Counted from the stretch's first letter, positions 31,857 through 44,301 are shown. The stretch is DNA of 64,000 nt from Haematococcus lacustris (GCA_030144725.1 JASKMD010000013.1:3062322-3126321); one strand, 5' to 3'. The notes: generated by a model not told the origin, from the letters alone. Numbers and translations are program-made.

Positions 31857-33016
31857 AGACGAGACCAACTTTGGACTGCGCTTGGACTATCAATACATGT
31901 GATTTAGTCAGGCCATGTTTGCAGCACTGCGCCAGTCAACACTGACAATGTGTTTGTAGAACCCTGCACTGCACAGCTGTGCATCTGGCAGGCCTGTCAC
32001 AAAGAGCTTGGGGGCAGGTGCCAGGGGCGGGGTACTAGTATGATACTATGGTGCGGTCTGCAGCGTGCATGGAGAATCAAGGCTGGCTTGCTGGCTGTGT
32101 TTGCTGTGCCTCCTGCTGTAAAGGTACTGCTGAGGCTAGGGACACAGCTCATGAACATGCTTGTCACTAGCCATTAGCATTGCGCCCTGATGAGCTAGAC
32201 AGTCAAGGATGCGAGTGCCAAGGAGTTGGGAGTGTATGAGATGGTGGGCGGTGTTTAAGTCGAGTGGCTGGAATGGCCGACGGCTGTAGAGATGTAAGCC
32301 ACCGTCACAACGAATGTATAGGATTTCTTCGTTGCTGCTGCTTTTGCACGACCCAAACCCGTCTTGTCAGCAACACCATCAGTACGCAGTGTTTGGTGAC
32401 AGCAGTGTCGACCGACGACTCATTTGTAGGGAGCGCAATCTAGCCTAGTCAAATCTAGGCCCTTGATAGATAGATCTAGACTAGATGGATAGACTGGATG
32501 ATGGATAGATATAGGCCCTAGTTGAACTAGATTAGACGGTTGGAATGTCGCACTGGTGCTTGCCAACCCAGCTCTTTGCTCAATGTGTGCCCATCTAGGC
32601 CGACTATTCTAGTCGAGTCGAGATGTCGACTCGCCTAGTCGAGTCGAGACGACTAGGCTAGTCGAGTTGCACTCCTTACTCATTTGTCATATAAGCAGAG
32701 TATAAAAGCGTCAGTGATCGTTTCCCCACGAGCAACGCATGTGCTGTCCTGCCCAAGCGACAAACCTGGCCTTGGCAAACACCTACCCATGAACCCACAG
32801 CTGACCGGCAGTTGTATCATGTACTGCAAATAATGACTGAACTCATGCATGCCAGGCGCAGGCGCAAGCAAGCACCTGCCTTGCAAGCTGTTGATAGGCC
32901 AGGATGGAAGCCCACAAGCGGTGAGCCACACTTTGATGACACGCTGATGAAACCCTCTCGATTACCTCTCACCCACACCCTGTCCACCACTAGTGCGCGA
33001 CACTCATGCCCTTTGC
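31857..33016. other. intergenic between convergent PETN and papain-like genes
   Basis: Both genes end towards this stretch. It contains an AT-richer island at about 32400-32680 with TAGATAGATCTAGACTAGAT-like repeats and clustered CTAGTCGAGTCGAG inverted phrases. No gene recognised. Confidence 0.5.
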
Positions 33017-36000
33017 TCATTCAGCAATTGTGAAGCGCACTGCTTCTGCTTGCTTGCGCTGGGCCATGCCGGGGACCACATAAGCATCGCTGACCACTGC
33101 AGCGACAGGGTCCGTGCTGATGCCGCAGTCATTGCGCCCGCGCTTGATCTGCACAACCAGCATGGTTCATCAAACACGCATTGCATGGCGCTCACCCACA
33201 GCAGTGTTGCATCACGCGCTCTCATGACTAAGCAGCCTAATGGCCGCCGGCTCAGTGGTGCAAGCCACCCTCCTATTCTTCATAGACACAGTGGGTGCAC
33301 ATCAGGGGCTGCGTGGCTGCCACACAGGCGTGCATGGGCCTGCTTGATCCCAACAGCTGATCAATAGCGAGGGCCCTTTTCATCTTGAAGAGCTGCTCAA
33401 CGACATGGGGGAGCCTTTTCATGGATGCCAGTTGATGCCAGTGGCAGTGCCGCCCTCACACGCCCCCGCTGTCCTGCCATGCCTTGGCTTGTTGTACTTT
33501 CATAAAACCTTTCAGCTTAATCGCTTACTCTCTTTAGTTGTCACCAAACACCACATTATCATGTGCCCCTGTGTGGTCTGTGGCGCAGCATCCCCCTGAC
33601 ACCCACCTTGACATAGCCATCATCGCCATAGAACTTGGCCCAGCTGTTGCGCACCTACACCCAGCAATGAGCAGGCAAGGCACAACACCAGTGTGTGCAG
33701 CTGTCTGGCTTGGCTGCGCAGACATGCTGGGTAGACTGCCACCACCTCTTTTGCAGCTACCTGCCATGACCCTTATCCTTGACATGCACCAGCGTCTGCG
33801 GTGGGTTGCGTACTGCTGCTAGCGTACTGCTGAACAGCCTGGTGCGCTTGAGCCTCTTGAACATGTGTTTGATGTCTGCTGTGCAGTCCTGACGCCCCAG
33901 CCCTTGTGCCCCTGGCCACCTTAAGTGTCTGGCTACAGTGCCTATCACCCCAGCATCCACAACACGTGCCCATGCAGCCCATGTGTACAACCATCCACAA
34001 CATTCACAACATGTGCCCATCACCCCACCCCACCCCACCCCACCCCACCCCACCCCACCCCACCCCACCCCACCCCACCCCACCCCACCCCACCCCACCC
34101 CACCCCACCCCACCCCACCCCACCCCACCCCACCCCACCCCACCCCACCCCACCCCACCCCACCCCACCCCACCCCACCCCACCCCACCCCACCCCACCC
34201 CACCCCACCCCACCCCACCCCACCCCACCCCACCCCACCCCACCCCACCCCACCCCACCCCACCCCACCCCACCCCACCCCACCCCACCCCACCCCACCC
34301 CACCCCACCCCACCCCACCCCACCCCACCCCCATTCCCATCCACAACATGTGCCCATGCAGCCATGTGCCCTTGCAGCTTGATGAGGTGCCAACCATGGA
34401 AGACAAGCAGTGGCAGACAGGCAGGCAGGCAGCAGCGGGAACAAAGCCCCCCGGCAGGGCAGGCAAACAGCCAGCAGCAGCCTGGCAAGTGTGCCAGCAA
34501 AGGGTGCGCATAGGGTCAAGGTCAGGGTCAGGGTCAGGGTCAGGGTCAGGGTCAGGGTCAGGGTCAGGGTCAGGGTCAGGGTCAGGGTCAGGGTCAGGGT
34601 CAGGGTCAGGGTCAGGGTCAGGGTCAGGGTCAGGGTCAGGGTCAGGGTCAGGGTCAGGGTCAGGGTCAGGGTCAGGGTCAGGGTCAGGGTCAGGGTCAGG
34701 GTCAGGGTCAGACAGCCTTGAGGCTGGTTGAGGCAGGTGGTTGGGACGCACCAGCCAGTAGTCGACACCATCGCGGGTGGTCCCGTAGCCAAACAGCAGG
34801 ACAGCGTGGTCCAGGTCTGCGCTGCGTGAGGAGCAGCGAGCCTCGTCGTATACACCCTCACCATACGCCCGGAACGACTCAAACTCTGTGGATGGGAGGT
34901 GGCAAGTACGCACGCAGGTAGGCAGGCAGGCGGATGGGTGTGGGAGGGGGGCAAAGAAGCAGCCAGGCGCTCGCTGGGAGCGTGGCAGGCAAGCAGCCAA
35001 GCAATGAGAAGGTGGGAGGGTGAGCAGCAAGGCCTGGGGTGGGCAGGCAAGCGAAAGGTTAGGCAGGCAGGCAGGCACGAACAGCGTGACAAAGTTACTG
35101 CAGGCAAGCATATGGAGGGTGGGCAGCCCAGGTTGGGGGCGCCATCAGGCAAGGCAAGGCGGGGCAAGAGGATGGCAGGCAAGCAGGTTGGCAAGCGAGG
35201 GGTGAGAGGGAAGGGTGCCAATAGGGTGACAATGGGACATACTGCAGGCGGTGGTGGGGAGGTGGGAGGTGGCAGCAGCACACAGAGGGCACCAGGGCGC
35301 ACACCATGTGTTGTGGGTCCCAGGCACTCTCTTGCGTGTGCTGGGCTTGAAACCGGCAAAACCGGGTAAGCTTGAAACCGCCTAAACTGGGTGAGCTTGA
35401 AACCGCTTAAACCGGGTTAAGGTTAGGGTTAGGGTTTGGCCCCCTGCAGTTGAACTAAGTGAGCTTGAAAGCGACTAGGCAGCTGCACAACATACCAGCA
35501 ACACATATGACGAGTTATCGAGTTGGATCAGGACCGGTGCCTGGACATCTTCCTGCCAGAGGTCACGGGTTCAAACCCCCGCACCTGCGTCCACCGCCAC
35601 CGCTATGGGCCCCAGGGTCAGCACTGCCTCCATCAGGGCATGCTCATCGCGTGAGGGGATCTCCAGGAAGCCCTTGAACTGGCCAGGACGGGATGCATTG
35701 CGGGCCCTGGGGCAAGCAGGCAGGCAGGCAGGCAGGCAGGCAACTAGCCAGACCATGGTATGGCTCAGGCAGCGTGGTAGAGCCAGGGCCGAGGCCAGGG
35801 CCAGGGGTAGGGCAGGGGCGAGGGCACGGGTGGAGCCAGAGCGATATGCGAGGGCGCCAGGCCAGGACGAGGGGTTTGGCAGGTCCTCCGACCTGACCCC
35901 TGTGCAGTTTGCCGGGGTGTGGCTCCTACCTCCCTCCTCACCTTGCCTGCACACTGCCACCCTGCTTTGGATCTAGAGCCTCTTGCCTCTTACCCTGCCT

Positions 36001-39000
36001 GGTGCCTGTTGCCTAATCTGCCATCTCCCTACCCTGCCTGTTGCCTAACCTGCAGTAGTCGTTGTTGGAGAGGTAGGGGTAATCCTGCTCCAGGGCAATG
36101 CCCCCCTCGCGCGCCACGTAGTTGAAGGCGGGCTGGTAGTCCCCGCCGCCTGACAGCAGGATTGGTGTGCCAGAGGAAGGGGTGGGAGAGGAAGGGCTGC
36201 CCTCGCGCCACTGACCCAGGCGGCTCACCGCGAGGGAGGAGGGGAAAGAGGGGGAAGGGGAAAGAGGGGGAAGGGAAAGGAGGGGAAGGGGGAGCGGGGA
36301 AAGAAAAAGAAAGGAGCGGGAGGGAAAAGGGGGTAGGGGGTTAGGGGGAAGGGAGGGGAAGGAGGGGAAGGGAGTGGGGAGTGGGAAGGGAGTGGGGAGT
36401 GGGAAGGGAGTGGGGAGGGGGTTCAGGAGCACAGCCTACACACATCAGTGGTCTACTAAAGAGTGCCTGGACACAAGGTGCAAGGGCAACAGCTGATGCT
36501 TTGCCTCAAGTGGAGGACACACACACACACACACACTGTCCGCCACCAACGAGGGGGTTCAGGTCAGGGTGGTCGATGCGGGCTGAGGTTGAGAAAAGAG
36601 TGAGAACCTACTCCACGTCACACCTTCTGTGCCTGTTCCCAACAGAAGCTGAGTCACACCTGCTGCCTCGTGAACACCAAACCCCAGGCCCCACACGCCA
36701 CCCCCCATGAGCTGCATCGTATCAACCACTTAAGCTGCAACGTTTGGTCCTCCAGCCCTGGCCCTGGCTTTCATCCTTGCCCCTAGCCCTGGCGCTGCCC
36801 CCACTGGCCTGGCTCCCTGGCTGCTTCCCCCTCACCGCATCCCCCTGGGCCATAGTCCCAGCTGCAGTCGATGATCTGTTGCTCACTGAAGGAGCGGCGC
36901 TGGCCTGTGCTCACGTACCTGGACAGGGTGAGGGGCAGACACACAGGGGAGCAGGTGGGCAGGTGGGCAGGTGGGCAGGTGGGCAGGTGGGCAGGTGGGC
37001 GGGTGGGTATGTGCTGGTGTCATCACATCATTTCTATGCAAGTCACACAGGTGTCTGTCAGGCCAGGGGTCAGGCACTCACCACACCCCCTCCATGGAGC
37101 CTGTTGCTGAGAAGGACTGCGGTCAGGGGTCAGGGTCAAGGGTCAAGGGATGGCTACAATGCACAGTAGTGCCCACACCTGTCGCACGAGCTGCGTTAAC
37201 ACCTGTTGCATGTCACCAAGCCAAAAGGGTCCACGGATGAGAGTTGCTGTAGAAGTGATGGCCAGGGCGAGGGACAAGGCTGCCCATGCCAGTAGTGCCC
37301 ACACCCATTTTCTCAAGGAGCTCCTGTAACACCTGTTGCACAACACCTCTCGCCGTACAACCTTCACTGCTGCCATATGCAAGTCTATCAGCTCGCCAGC
37401 TCCACACCCTACCTGCACCTGACCTGCTGCCAGCGCTACTTCGGGTCCAGGTAAACCCTTAGCCCTAGCCCCTGGCCCCCTGCCCCCTGCCCCCTGCCCC
37501 CCTGGCCCCCGTTCCCCTGCCCTCTTCCCTCGTAATGGTAAAAGGACATAGAGTGACTGGGCTGGCTATGGATCCGTGCCGCCACTGACACCTGCCAGCC
37601 CAGCTACCTGGCCTATTTGCCTCCCACACTCATTACGGCCCCTCTTCCCTGTGACTCGCGTCATTAAACCAGCCGCGCACTATGTAAATCAATAGGAAAA
37701 GCTTGCAGAGGACAGATCAAGCTTACAGTGGAACAAAGGGCAGAGGACGCTCACAGGGAAACCCACAGGTGGCATCAGCCATGGGACCGTGACCGACCTG
37801 CGTGACTAGCCAATGCACCTGTTGCCCCTCCTCCTTGTCCCTTAGCCCCTGGCACCCTGTCCCCTGCCAGCCTGCCCTCTTTCCCCCTGCCCTGTCCATG
37901 CTTGACCCAAAGCCAGCCACTTACATAGCAGGAGCCGCACATGCCCTGGTCCTTGATGCCCGGGTCAGCCCCAGTGCCGCGCCAATCCACATGGCTGGGC
38001 AGCTGGGAGGGGCGCAGCCGTGGCTCAAAGCGCCCCACGGGCGTGTAGCTGTCCGGCACCTGATGTGCAGGGCGGTGAAGAGGAGGCAGCAGGCAGGGCA
38101 GTTGAGAGGAACACCAGTGTCGGCAATTGCTGTGGAGGTGACGTGGAGGTCGAGGTGGAGGGTGAGGTGGAGGGTAAGGGTGAGGAGGCAGGCAGGGCAG
38201 TGAAAAGGAGGCATGCAGGGCAGAGACAAGGAAGAGGCAGGCAGGGTGGGGTGGGGTGGGGTGGGGTGGGGTGGGGTGGGGTGGGGTGGGGTGGGGTGGG
38301 GTGGGGTGGGGTGGGGTGGGGTGGGGTGGGGTGGGGTGGGGTGGGTGGGTGGGGTGGGGTGGGGTGGGGTGGGGTGGGGTGGGGTGGGGTGGGGTGGGGT
38401 GGGGTGGGGTGGGGTGGGGTGGGGTGGGGTGGGGTGGGGTGGGGTGGGGTGGGGTGGGGTGGGGTGGGGTGGGGTGGGGTGGGGTGGGGTGGGGTGGGGT
38501 GGGGTGGGGTGGGGTGGGGTGGGGTGGGGTGGGGTGGGGTGGGGTGGGGTGGGGTGGGGTGGGGTGGGGTGGGGTGGGGTGGGGTGGGGTGGGGTGGGGT
38601 GGCCCCAGCTGGCTCACTCTTGTCAGCTGCGGGCGGTTAGCCAGTGCGGCCTTGCGGGCCTTGTTGGGCAGCATGACCGCCAGGAACTCCTCGTCACTCC
38701 AGTCAGCCCAGGCATGCACCTTTTGACGGTAGCTCCTTCAAGGGGAGCACAACATAAGGTCACACCGGCAACGCAAGGTCACACCAGCGGCCATATGTCA
38801 AGGCAGGGACGGCAGCTGAGTATGGGATCAAAGGGGTTTTTTGAGGGGGGGCCAAGGGGGCGGTGAGGGGGCCCAAGGCAGGGACCACGAAGGGGCCAAG
38901 GCAGGGGACAGGCGGGGGAAGGGGAGCGAGCAGGGGCTTGCTGGTAGGGGCCTGGGCAGGGGTCTGGAAGTTGACAGGGAGGAGGGGGTTATGGGGTTAG

Positions 39001-42000
39001 CAGGTGCGCCTGCTGGCTCACTTGCTAGGGTCAGCGTTGTGCGCCTGCACCGCCTGCACCGTGGACTGGAAGCGAGCCAGCCGGCTGGCGAATACTTCAT
39101 GCCCGGCAATATGGGCTCGGCCACCAGGCCCAAAGGGCATGGCGATCTGCACACAGGAGGGTTTGGCAAGGCAAGGCACAGGCACAGGCCAGACCCTCCT
39201 TGGTGGCGCTGCAGGGTCCCTGGGCAGGGCTGGAGGCTGTGTGGGGGGGCATAGGAGAGGGCAGAGGGGCAGCCCAGGCCGGCTGGCTGAGCAGTGCCCA
39301 GCAGCTCCCAGGTCAGGCCAGACCTGTGCCTGCCAGCTGTGCCTGCCAGTGCCTGCCAGCTACTCTATTACTACAGTACTCTGCTCTTCTCCTAGTGGAG
39401 CCAGGAGAGGGTGAGACAGAGAGGAGGTCAGGCCATCATCCAGTGCCTGTGCCGGCCAGCTGTCAGGTGTCAGCTACTCTTTGCCTGCAGCAGGAACAGC
39501 CTGAGGGTAGGGTCCCCAGTGGGCACTAGTGGCGGGTCGTGCAGGGAGTGTGCGCTAGAGGGCAGCTGCCCACATGCTGCCCTCACCCACCTGCTGCTGC
39601 CCGCCCGCCCCACCGCCCCACCTGCCGCTGCCCACCTGGTGCACTGCCCCCTGGGCGGGGATATGGATAGTGTTGCTGGGGTGGGCAGCCCTGGCAAAGG
39701 CGTGGTAGGCAGACTCCACTGTGTCCAGCCAGCAGGGCCCATGCAAGCACATGCACAAGAACACGACATGAGGAGGAGAGACTGCCTTCCACTGAGCTGG
39801 GCCAGCAGCACCCACCACCCAACCAACTCACCAACCACCTCCCCAGCCAGCCTTGAGCCGTAGTAGGGCTCTGCACCACCTGCCGACACTGGTCCGCCTG
39901 CCCAACACATTAGGCATTAGACTCCACAGCACCAAACTCGAGCTACCCTGCTGACAGCTCCTTTGTGAACTTCAACGAGCTCCAGCCCAACTGCCCAACT
40001 GCCTAACTGCCCTTGTAGGTTACGGGGGACAGCCAGCGCGCTTCCACCCTGGTGAACAACGCCCCATGCTCGTCATCACACTCACAGTCGTAACCGCGCA
40101 CTCGCGGCAACAGCGCATGCAGCTGCGCCGCGACCGGGTGGCGCGCTTGCAACACCTCCGCCGGCGAGCCGCTTTGTCGCGAGACACCTGGTTTGCTGGC
40201 GCACACGGGTGGAGGAGAGAAGGGGGTGTCGCCGCGCACGTCTGTTTGTCGCCCAGCGCGAGCCAGCCGGTCGTCGCTGACGGGGGGGGCGGGCCACTGC
40301 AGCTCGGTGGTAAAGTGCGTGAAGGTGTAGATATACTCGTCAAAGTGACCATCTGCATGGGGCAGGGCAGTGGAAGAGGTCCGCTCACAGCGCCTCACCC
40401 ACCCTCCGCTTAGCTTAGCCTGATATGGCCTTACCACAACACGCAGTGCACACAAGCAAACCATTGGACTGGGATGAGGTCCACACACATCATGGGTTGT
40501 GATGAGCTGTTCCATGTTCAGGCCAGAGGTGTTGAAATTCACACTGTGCGTGCCAGCTCAGCATCATCGTTGACCTTTTCGACGGCTGTGCAGCTTGTGT
40601 GATGTCCATCCTTGTGTGACGTCCATGCTGATGCCACATGTGCAGTGAGTGACATCAGGCCACACCTGAGGTTAGCGGAGGGTGGCCACACCCCACCTGT
40701 GAGGTAGTTGATGCCCAACATGACGAACTTGAGGGGAACGCCACTGGCGGTGGTGTAGAAGGTATATTGGCTGACCTGCAATCACACCCAGTCACACACA
40801 CTGACAGCAGATTACATTCCATCTGGCCCTGGCCCTGCTCTGCAGCCAGGTTATTTCACCGAGGCTGCAACCCTAGCCATGGCAACAGACTAGCTGATCT
40901 GCAGTCACACTAATGCAAGGATAAGGACCTACAGTAGCAAGCATGCATGCAAGCACGCAAGCATGCATGCAAGCACGCAAGCTGCTCAAGTGCCGTTGGT
41001 TAGCAGCTGGGCCAGAGCAGCCAGACTGTGCCCCTACCCCTCTGTGCGGTGCCATGCCCCAGCCGCATCACCCAGCTTGTTGCCCACCTTGTCGCCGGAC
41101 TTGTGCTGGAACTGCCAGATCTGCGCAGCCTCACCATCCAGGGTGATGTCGCCCCCAAACTCCCAGCCTGCCAAGTCAGGGAACACCTGTGGCCAGGCAT
41201 ACCACCACTCAGGCTATCAGGGCCAAGACACCACCTCACAGCTCACACCTGATGGTGCCTCTGGACCCCACCCCTGGTCACAACCCTGGATCTGGCCGCT
41301 GCATCCTTTGCTTAGCAAAGGTTATATAAAACTCCTGACATGTACATACTGTAGTGATACGTCTTGTTGGTGATTTCACCAGATCAATTCGTCACCCAAT
41401 TGTATCACCAATTGTTTGAGCGTGAGATTTGGGTTTTCACCAAATCAGCGTATCGCCAACAAGGCGTATCACCACAGTATATAACATACATACTTCTAGT
41501 TTTTAGTTTCAATAGATAGCTAGCAGCCAGGTACTAATATCCACGGCGGGGTGGCAGGCACAAGCCATGCCGGTGTGATCGCAGCCGCTACACAGCCACA
41601 GGCTTCTGGCCTGCCCATGCCTGGACTGCTGCTCATGTCGCTGTGCGTACTACGGCCACACAGATGGCAGTCACACTACCAGACTGGCAGGTGGCTGTTT
41701 ACACACAGCAAGGAAAGTGTGAAGGAGCACTGGCTGGACGACTGGCTGGACACTGCACTGGCTGGACACAGTAGCGGTCAACACAGTGCTCAGCTCTGTG
41801 CCGAGCTGCATGACCATGGTAGTGCTGGTGACCATGGCGTTCGTTATGTCTCCTCGCATGGTCATGCGGATGCTGGCCATCATGACGCACCGAGTCTACA
41901 TCGTTGTGAGAGCCTGAGCGGTACCGGTACACCCCACAGCGGGTGACGTTGATGCGAGGGTACACCGAGTACTCCACGTCCTGGTGGCACACACAATGGT

Positions 42001-42621
42001 CAACACCAAGATTAGCAAGTTCGCGATCGAGTAAGGCTAAGTCAGCATGGAGGGCTCAAATCACAGCTACCAGGCAAGCTGAAAGCTCAGCTGGTTTGCC
42101 TTTGCTTGCAGCCTGCAGTGAGAGTCTGCATGTATACCAGCAGCGCTGTGTGACTTGGTGGACAGGCGGAAATAGTAGCTCTCACCGCCAAGCTCAGAAC
42201 TGTGTCCAAGCCACCCAGCACCTCGATGCGCATGCGCTGGTTGGCGCCATCACGCCAGACAGTGACGGGAAACCTGTGACCAGGTTCTGTTCACAACAGT
42301 GAATGCTACGCCTAGCCTTGCTGTCAGTGATGAGGGGGTCCCCCCCACATGCTTACTTCAGGCCTTGTGGCTGGGTCAGGTAGAGATGAGGCAGTGACAC
42401 ATCGAAGGTGACCTGCAGCCCCAGGCAAAGCGCGAAAACGTGGGGGCTGCAACGTGATGAATACCAAACAATAATGCGCGGTCGCCCCTTACAGTGTAAG
42501 TGTCTGGAAAAGCAGGCGGCGTCGGAGCACTGGCTGTGCGAACCGGCAGTCGTGCGGCCTTGACGCCGCTTGTGTGGCAAGATGTTGCACATAACAAAAG
42601 CGCAGCTACGATCCAGTGCAT
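33017..42621 (-). CDS. papain-family (C1A) cysteine protease with long N-terminal region
   Basis: Eighteen exons, all in phase, 1920 nt, 639 residues: 42621-42493, 42412-42357, 42273-42186, 41980-41891, 41186-41088, 40775-40697, 40352-40086, 39718-39636, 39146-39022, 38732-38618, 38059-37925, 37116-37082, 36918-36836, 36149-36050, 35706-35585, 34885-34752, 33654-33607, 33148-33017. It starts with a signal peptide (MHWIVAALLLCATSC). Residues about 44-270 form an N-terminal domain (FPDLAGWEFGG, QYTFYT, VPLKFVMLGINYLTG). A propeptide-like part follows (VQAHNA, HAWADWSDEEF; about 285-377). The protease domain starts near HVDWR. Catalytic residues: Gln415, Cys421 (KDQGMCGSCY), His562 (LDHAVLLFGYG) and Asn583 (VRNSWAKFYGDDGY). 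Tyr replaces the usual Trp after the catalytic Cys. The architecture resembles counting-factor-associated protein D of Dictyostelium; secretion or lysosome/vacuole location is inference. Confidence 0.92.
34021..34331. repeat. (CCCCA)n pentanucleotide array in protease intron 16
   Basis: About 62 near-perfect CCCCA units. In the minus-strand transcript it reads (UGGGG)n. It is the reverse complement of the array in intron 10 (38244-38602). Intron 16 also holds an unassigned minus-strand frame near 33780-33990 (HMFKRLKRTRLFSSTLAAV). Confidence 0.98.
34519..34711. repeat. (GGGTCA)n hexanucleotide array in protease intron 16
   Basis: About 32 uninterrupted GGGTCA units lie about 40 bases inside intron 16, close to the exon at 34752. 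Its frame gives the DPDPDP run fused to the exon in the raw open frame, which is not protein. Confidence 0.97.
35345..35437. repeat. 25-base tandem repeat ending in TTAGGG-like motif
   Basis: Three 25-base units beginning GCTTGAAACCG and ending near ACCGGGT(A/G)A, followed by GGTTAGGGTTAGGGTTT, a short telomere-like run. It lies in intron 15 of the protease gene. Confidence 0.8.
38244..38602. repeat. (GGGGT)n pentanucleotide array in protease intron 10
   Basis: About 72 GGGGT units with a single GGGT interruption near 38343, ending 16 bases before the exon at 38618. In the transcript it reads (ACCCC)n. Confidence 0.98.
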
Positions 42622-42871
42622 AATCGCACGTTTCTTTAAGTCCCGAAACCGGGGATGGTGGGACGTCTCGAACCTAGACGCGTAGTTTAGCCGAGCGTAA
42701 ATACTCAATATGGCAAAGCCAGCGCTCAGGAGCGGGGTGCCGGGTTTGTGAGTGACGCTTGCACGATGAACTTGCATGGCAGGCAGTCATCCTTCTCGTC
42801 TCTATTCTCTCACGGTCGGTCACTTGACAATACTACGCCAATACTATAGCATAGGTGCTGCCAGCCTTAGA

Positions 42872-44301
42872 ATGTCGTCTCCTTCGCTGATGACTCCGCA
42901 AGGGACACGGGGTTTCTCGCCCCTGCGCACATCCGTGCTTACCACCGCTGGTGGGCATGTTTGGACTAAGGCGAACGCGACAGCAGGATGGCAGCCACAG
43001 GACGTTTGTGCGCTGCTGAATAGGGCCCGCGGTCAAGCTGGAGCACGTCTCTGAAAAGTTTGCTGGACTTTGGACGGACCTTGAGCATGAGAAGCAGGTC
43101 CGCTGCCAGCCCTGCCGCCCTGCACCCCTGTTCACTGGCCGTCGAGCTTTGATGATGGGACATGTGTGCGGGTGGCTGTGCAGAACCGCCGTATCCAGGA
43201 GTCAACGCGGTTGCAGATGTTCCAGGAGTCGGTGTCCCGGCTAGAGAAGAGCTTGGAGGTACGAGCAGCAGTGTGCACAGCGTGGAGTTGCAGGCCCCTA
43301 TGTGTGGTGCTACAAGGCCCTCCTTGGCCTGACACATGATTGGATGCAGGCAGAGGTCAAGCGGCGGGCGGAGTCAGACAAGCAGCTACAAACTCACTTT
43401 GAGAGCGAGCTGAGAGCCCTGCAGGTGGGAATAATGCTGTCTAGAGCAAGCTAGTGATGCAGAGCCCAGCCTGACATCAGCCTGCCTTGGAATGCACTGT
43501 CAGGAGCGGACAGCAAACCAGGCAATGGAGCTGCAGTCTTCCTTGAAGACAGCAGTCGACTCCCTCACCAATCGCATCCAGGATTTGCATGGCTTGGTCA
43601 GGTGCGCCATAGCATCTCGGACCGGGCAGCCACAGGGGTGCAGCAGTAGACTATTGGTGGCTGAACCCAGCCACTAGTGGTGTGCAGGGAGGAGCGTGAG
43701 CAGCGCCGCAATGACATCGAGCACCTGGCCACCAGCCTGGTGGGCAAGGTCAACGAGTGTGTGACAGCATTAGATGAAGGTGAGGAGGCTCCTGCCTGCA
43801 GCACCAGCACTATGCAGTGCATGCCACAAGGCGAGTGCCTCACCCTTGTGTGCTCTGTTTTGCAGAGCGGAGCGTGCGAGTCACTGAGCAAACCGTGAGC
43901 ATCAAGCGCTTTGGCGAGGACCTCATCACCCTTCAGCAGCGCATTGAAGCTGAGAAGCTGAACCGTGACTCTGAGCTGGGTGCACTGCGCTCTGAGATCC
44001 ATGACGTGTTGGGCAACCGCTCAGCCAATGATGAACACTTCAAGGTATGGGCTAGCCCAATAAAGTTGTCATGGCGTAAGGAGCTCAGAGGAGCCATAGC
44101 AGGCCAGCATGTTGAGTAGCTGATCTTGGCATGTACACTGTGCGCCACTTGCAGGCTGCCACCCTTGAGGAGCTAGCTGCCCTCAAGAGCTCCTTGGCGC
44201 TAGAGCGCGAGGAGCGAGTGGCAGAGGACGACGAGATTGTGCAGGCCATCAACGACTACACACGGGCCTTGCAAGAGGGCCTCAAGTTAGTTAACACATA
44301 G
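42872..44301 (+). CDS. SFA: SF-assemblin (striated fibre assemblin), copy 1
   Basis: Structural protein of the striated microtubule-associated fibres at flagellar basal bodies. Eight exons join in phase: 42872-42950, 43024-43097, 43184-43258, 43350-43424, 43504-43601, 43688-43779, 43866-44044, 44155-44301 (stop TAG), giving 272 residues; Chlamydomonas SFA is about 276. A short Ser/Thr/Pro-rich head (MSSPSLMTPQGTRGFSPLRT) precedes a continuous coiled-coil rod: EKFAGLWTDLEHEKQ, RLQMFQESVSRLEKSLE, RRNDIEHLATSLVGKVNEC, KRFGEDLITLQQRIEAEKL, ELGALRSEIHDVLGNRSAND, ending ALQEGLKLVNT. Nearly every block matches green-algal SFA. TGTAA at 44526 is a candidate poly(A) signal. The intron 1 boundaries (GTGGGC..AATAG) were chosen to keep phase. 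Confidence 0.95.

Noticed and set aside
34021..34331. (CCCCA)n as a telomere or chromosome end
   Set aside because: It lies between two exons of one gene that splice in phase, so it is intronic.
33757..35359. Long frames with HPTPPHPTPP, GWGGVGWGGV or DPDPDP runs
   Set aside because: They read through the CCCCA and GGGTCA arrays of protease intron 16 into genuine exons; the splice sites remove these parts.
38020..38866. Gly/Val/Trp-rich frames (GWGGVGWGG)
   Set aside because: Translation of the (GGGGT)n intron array.
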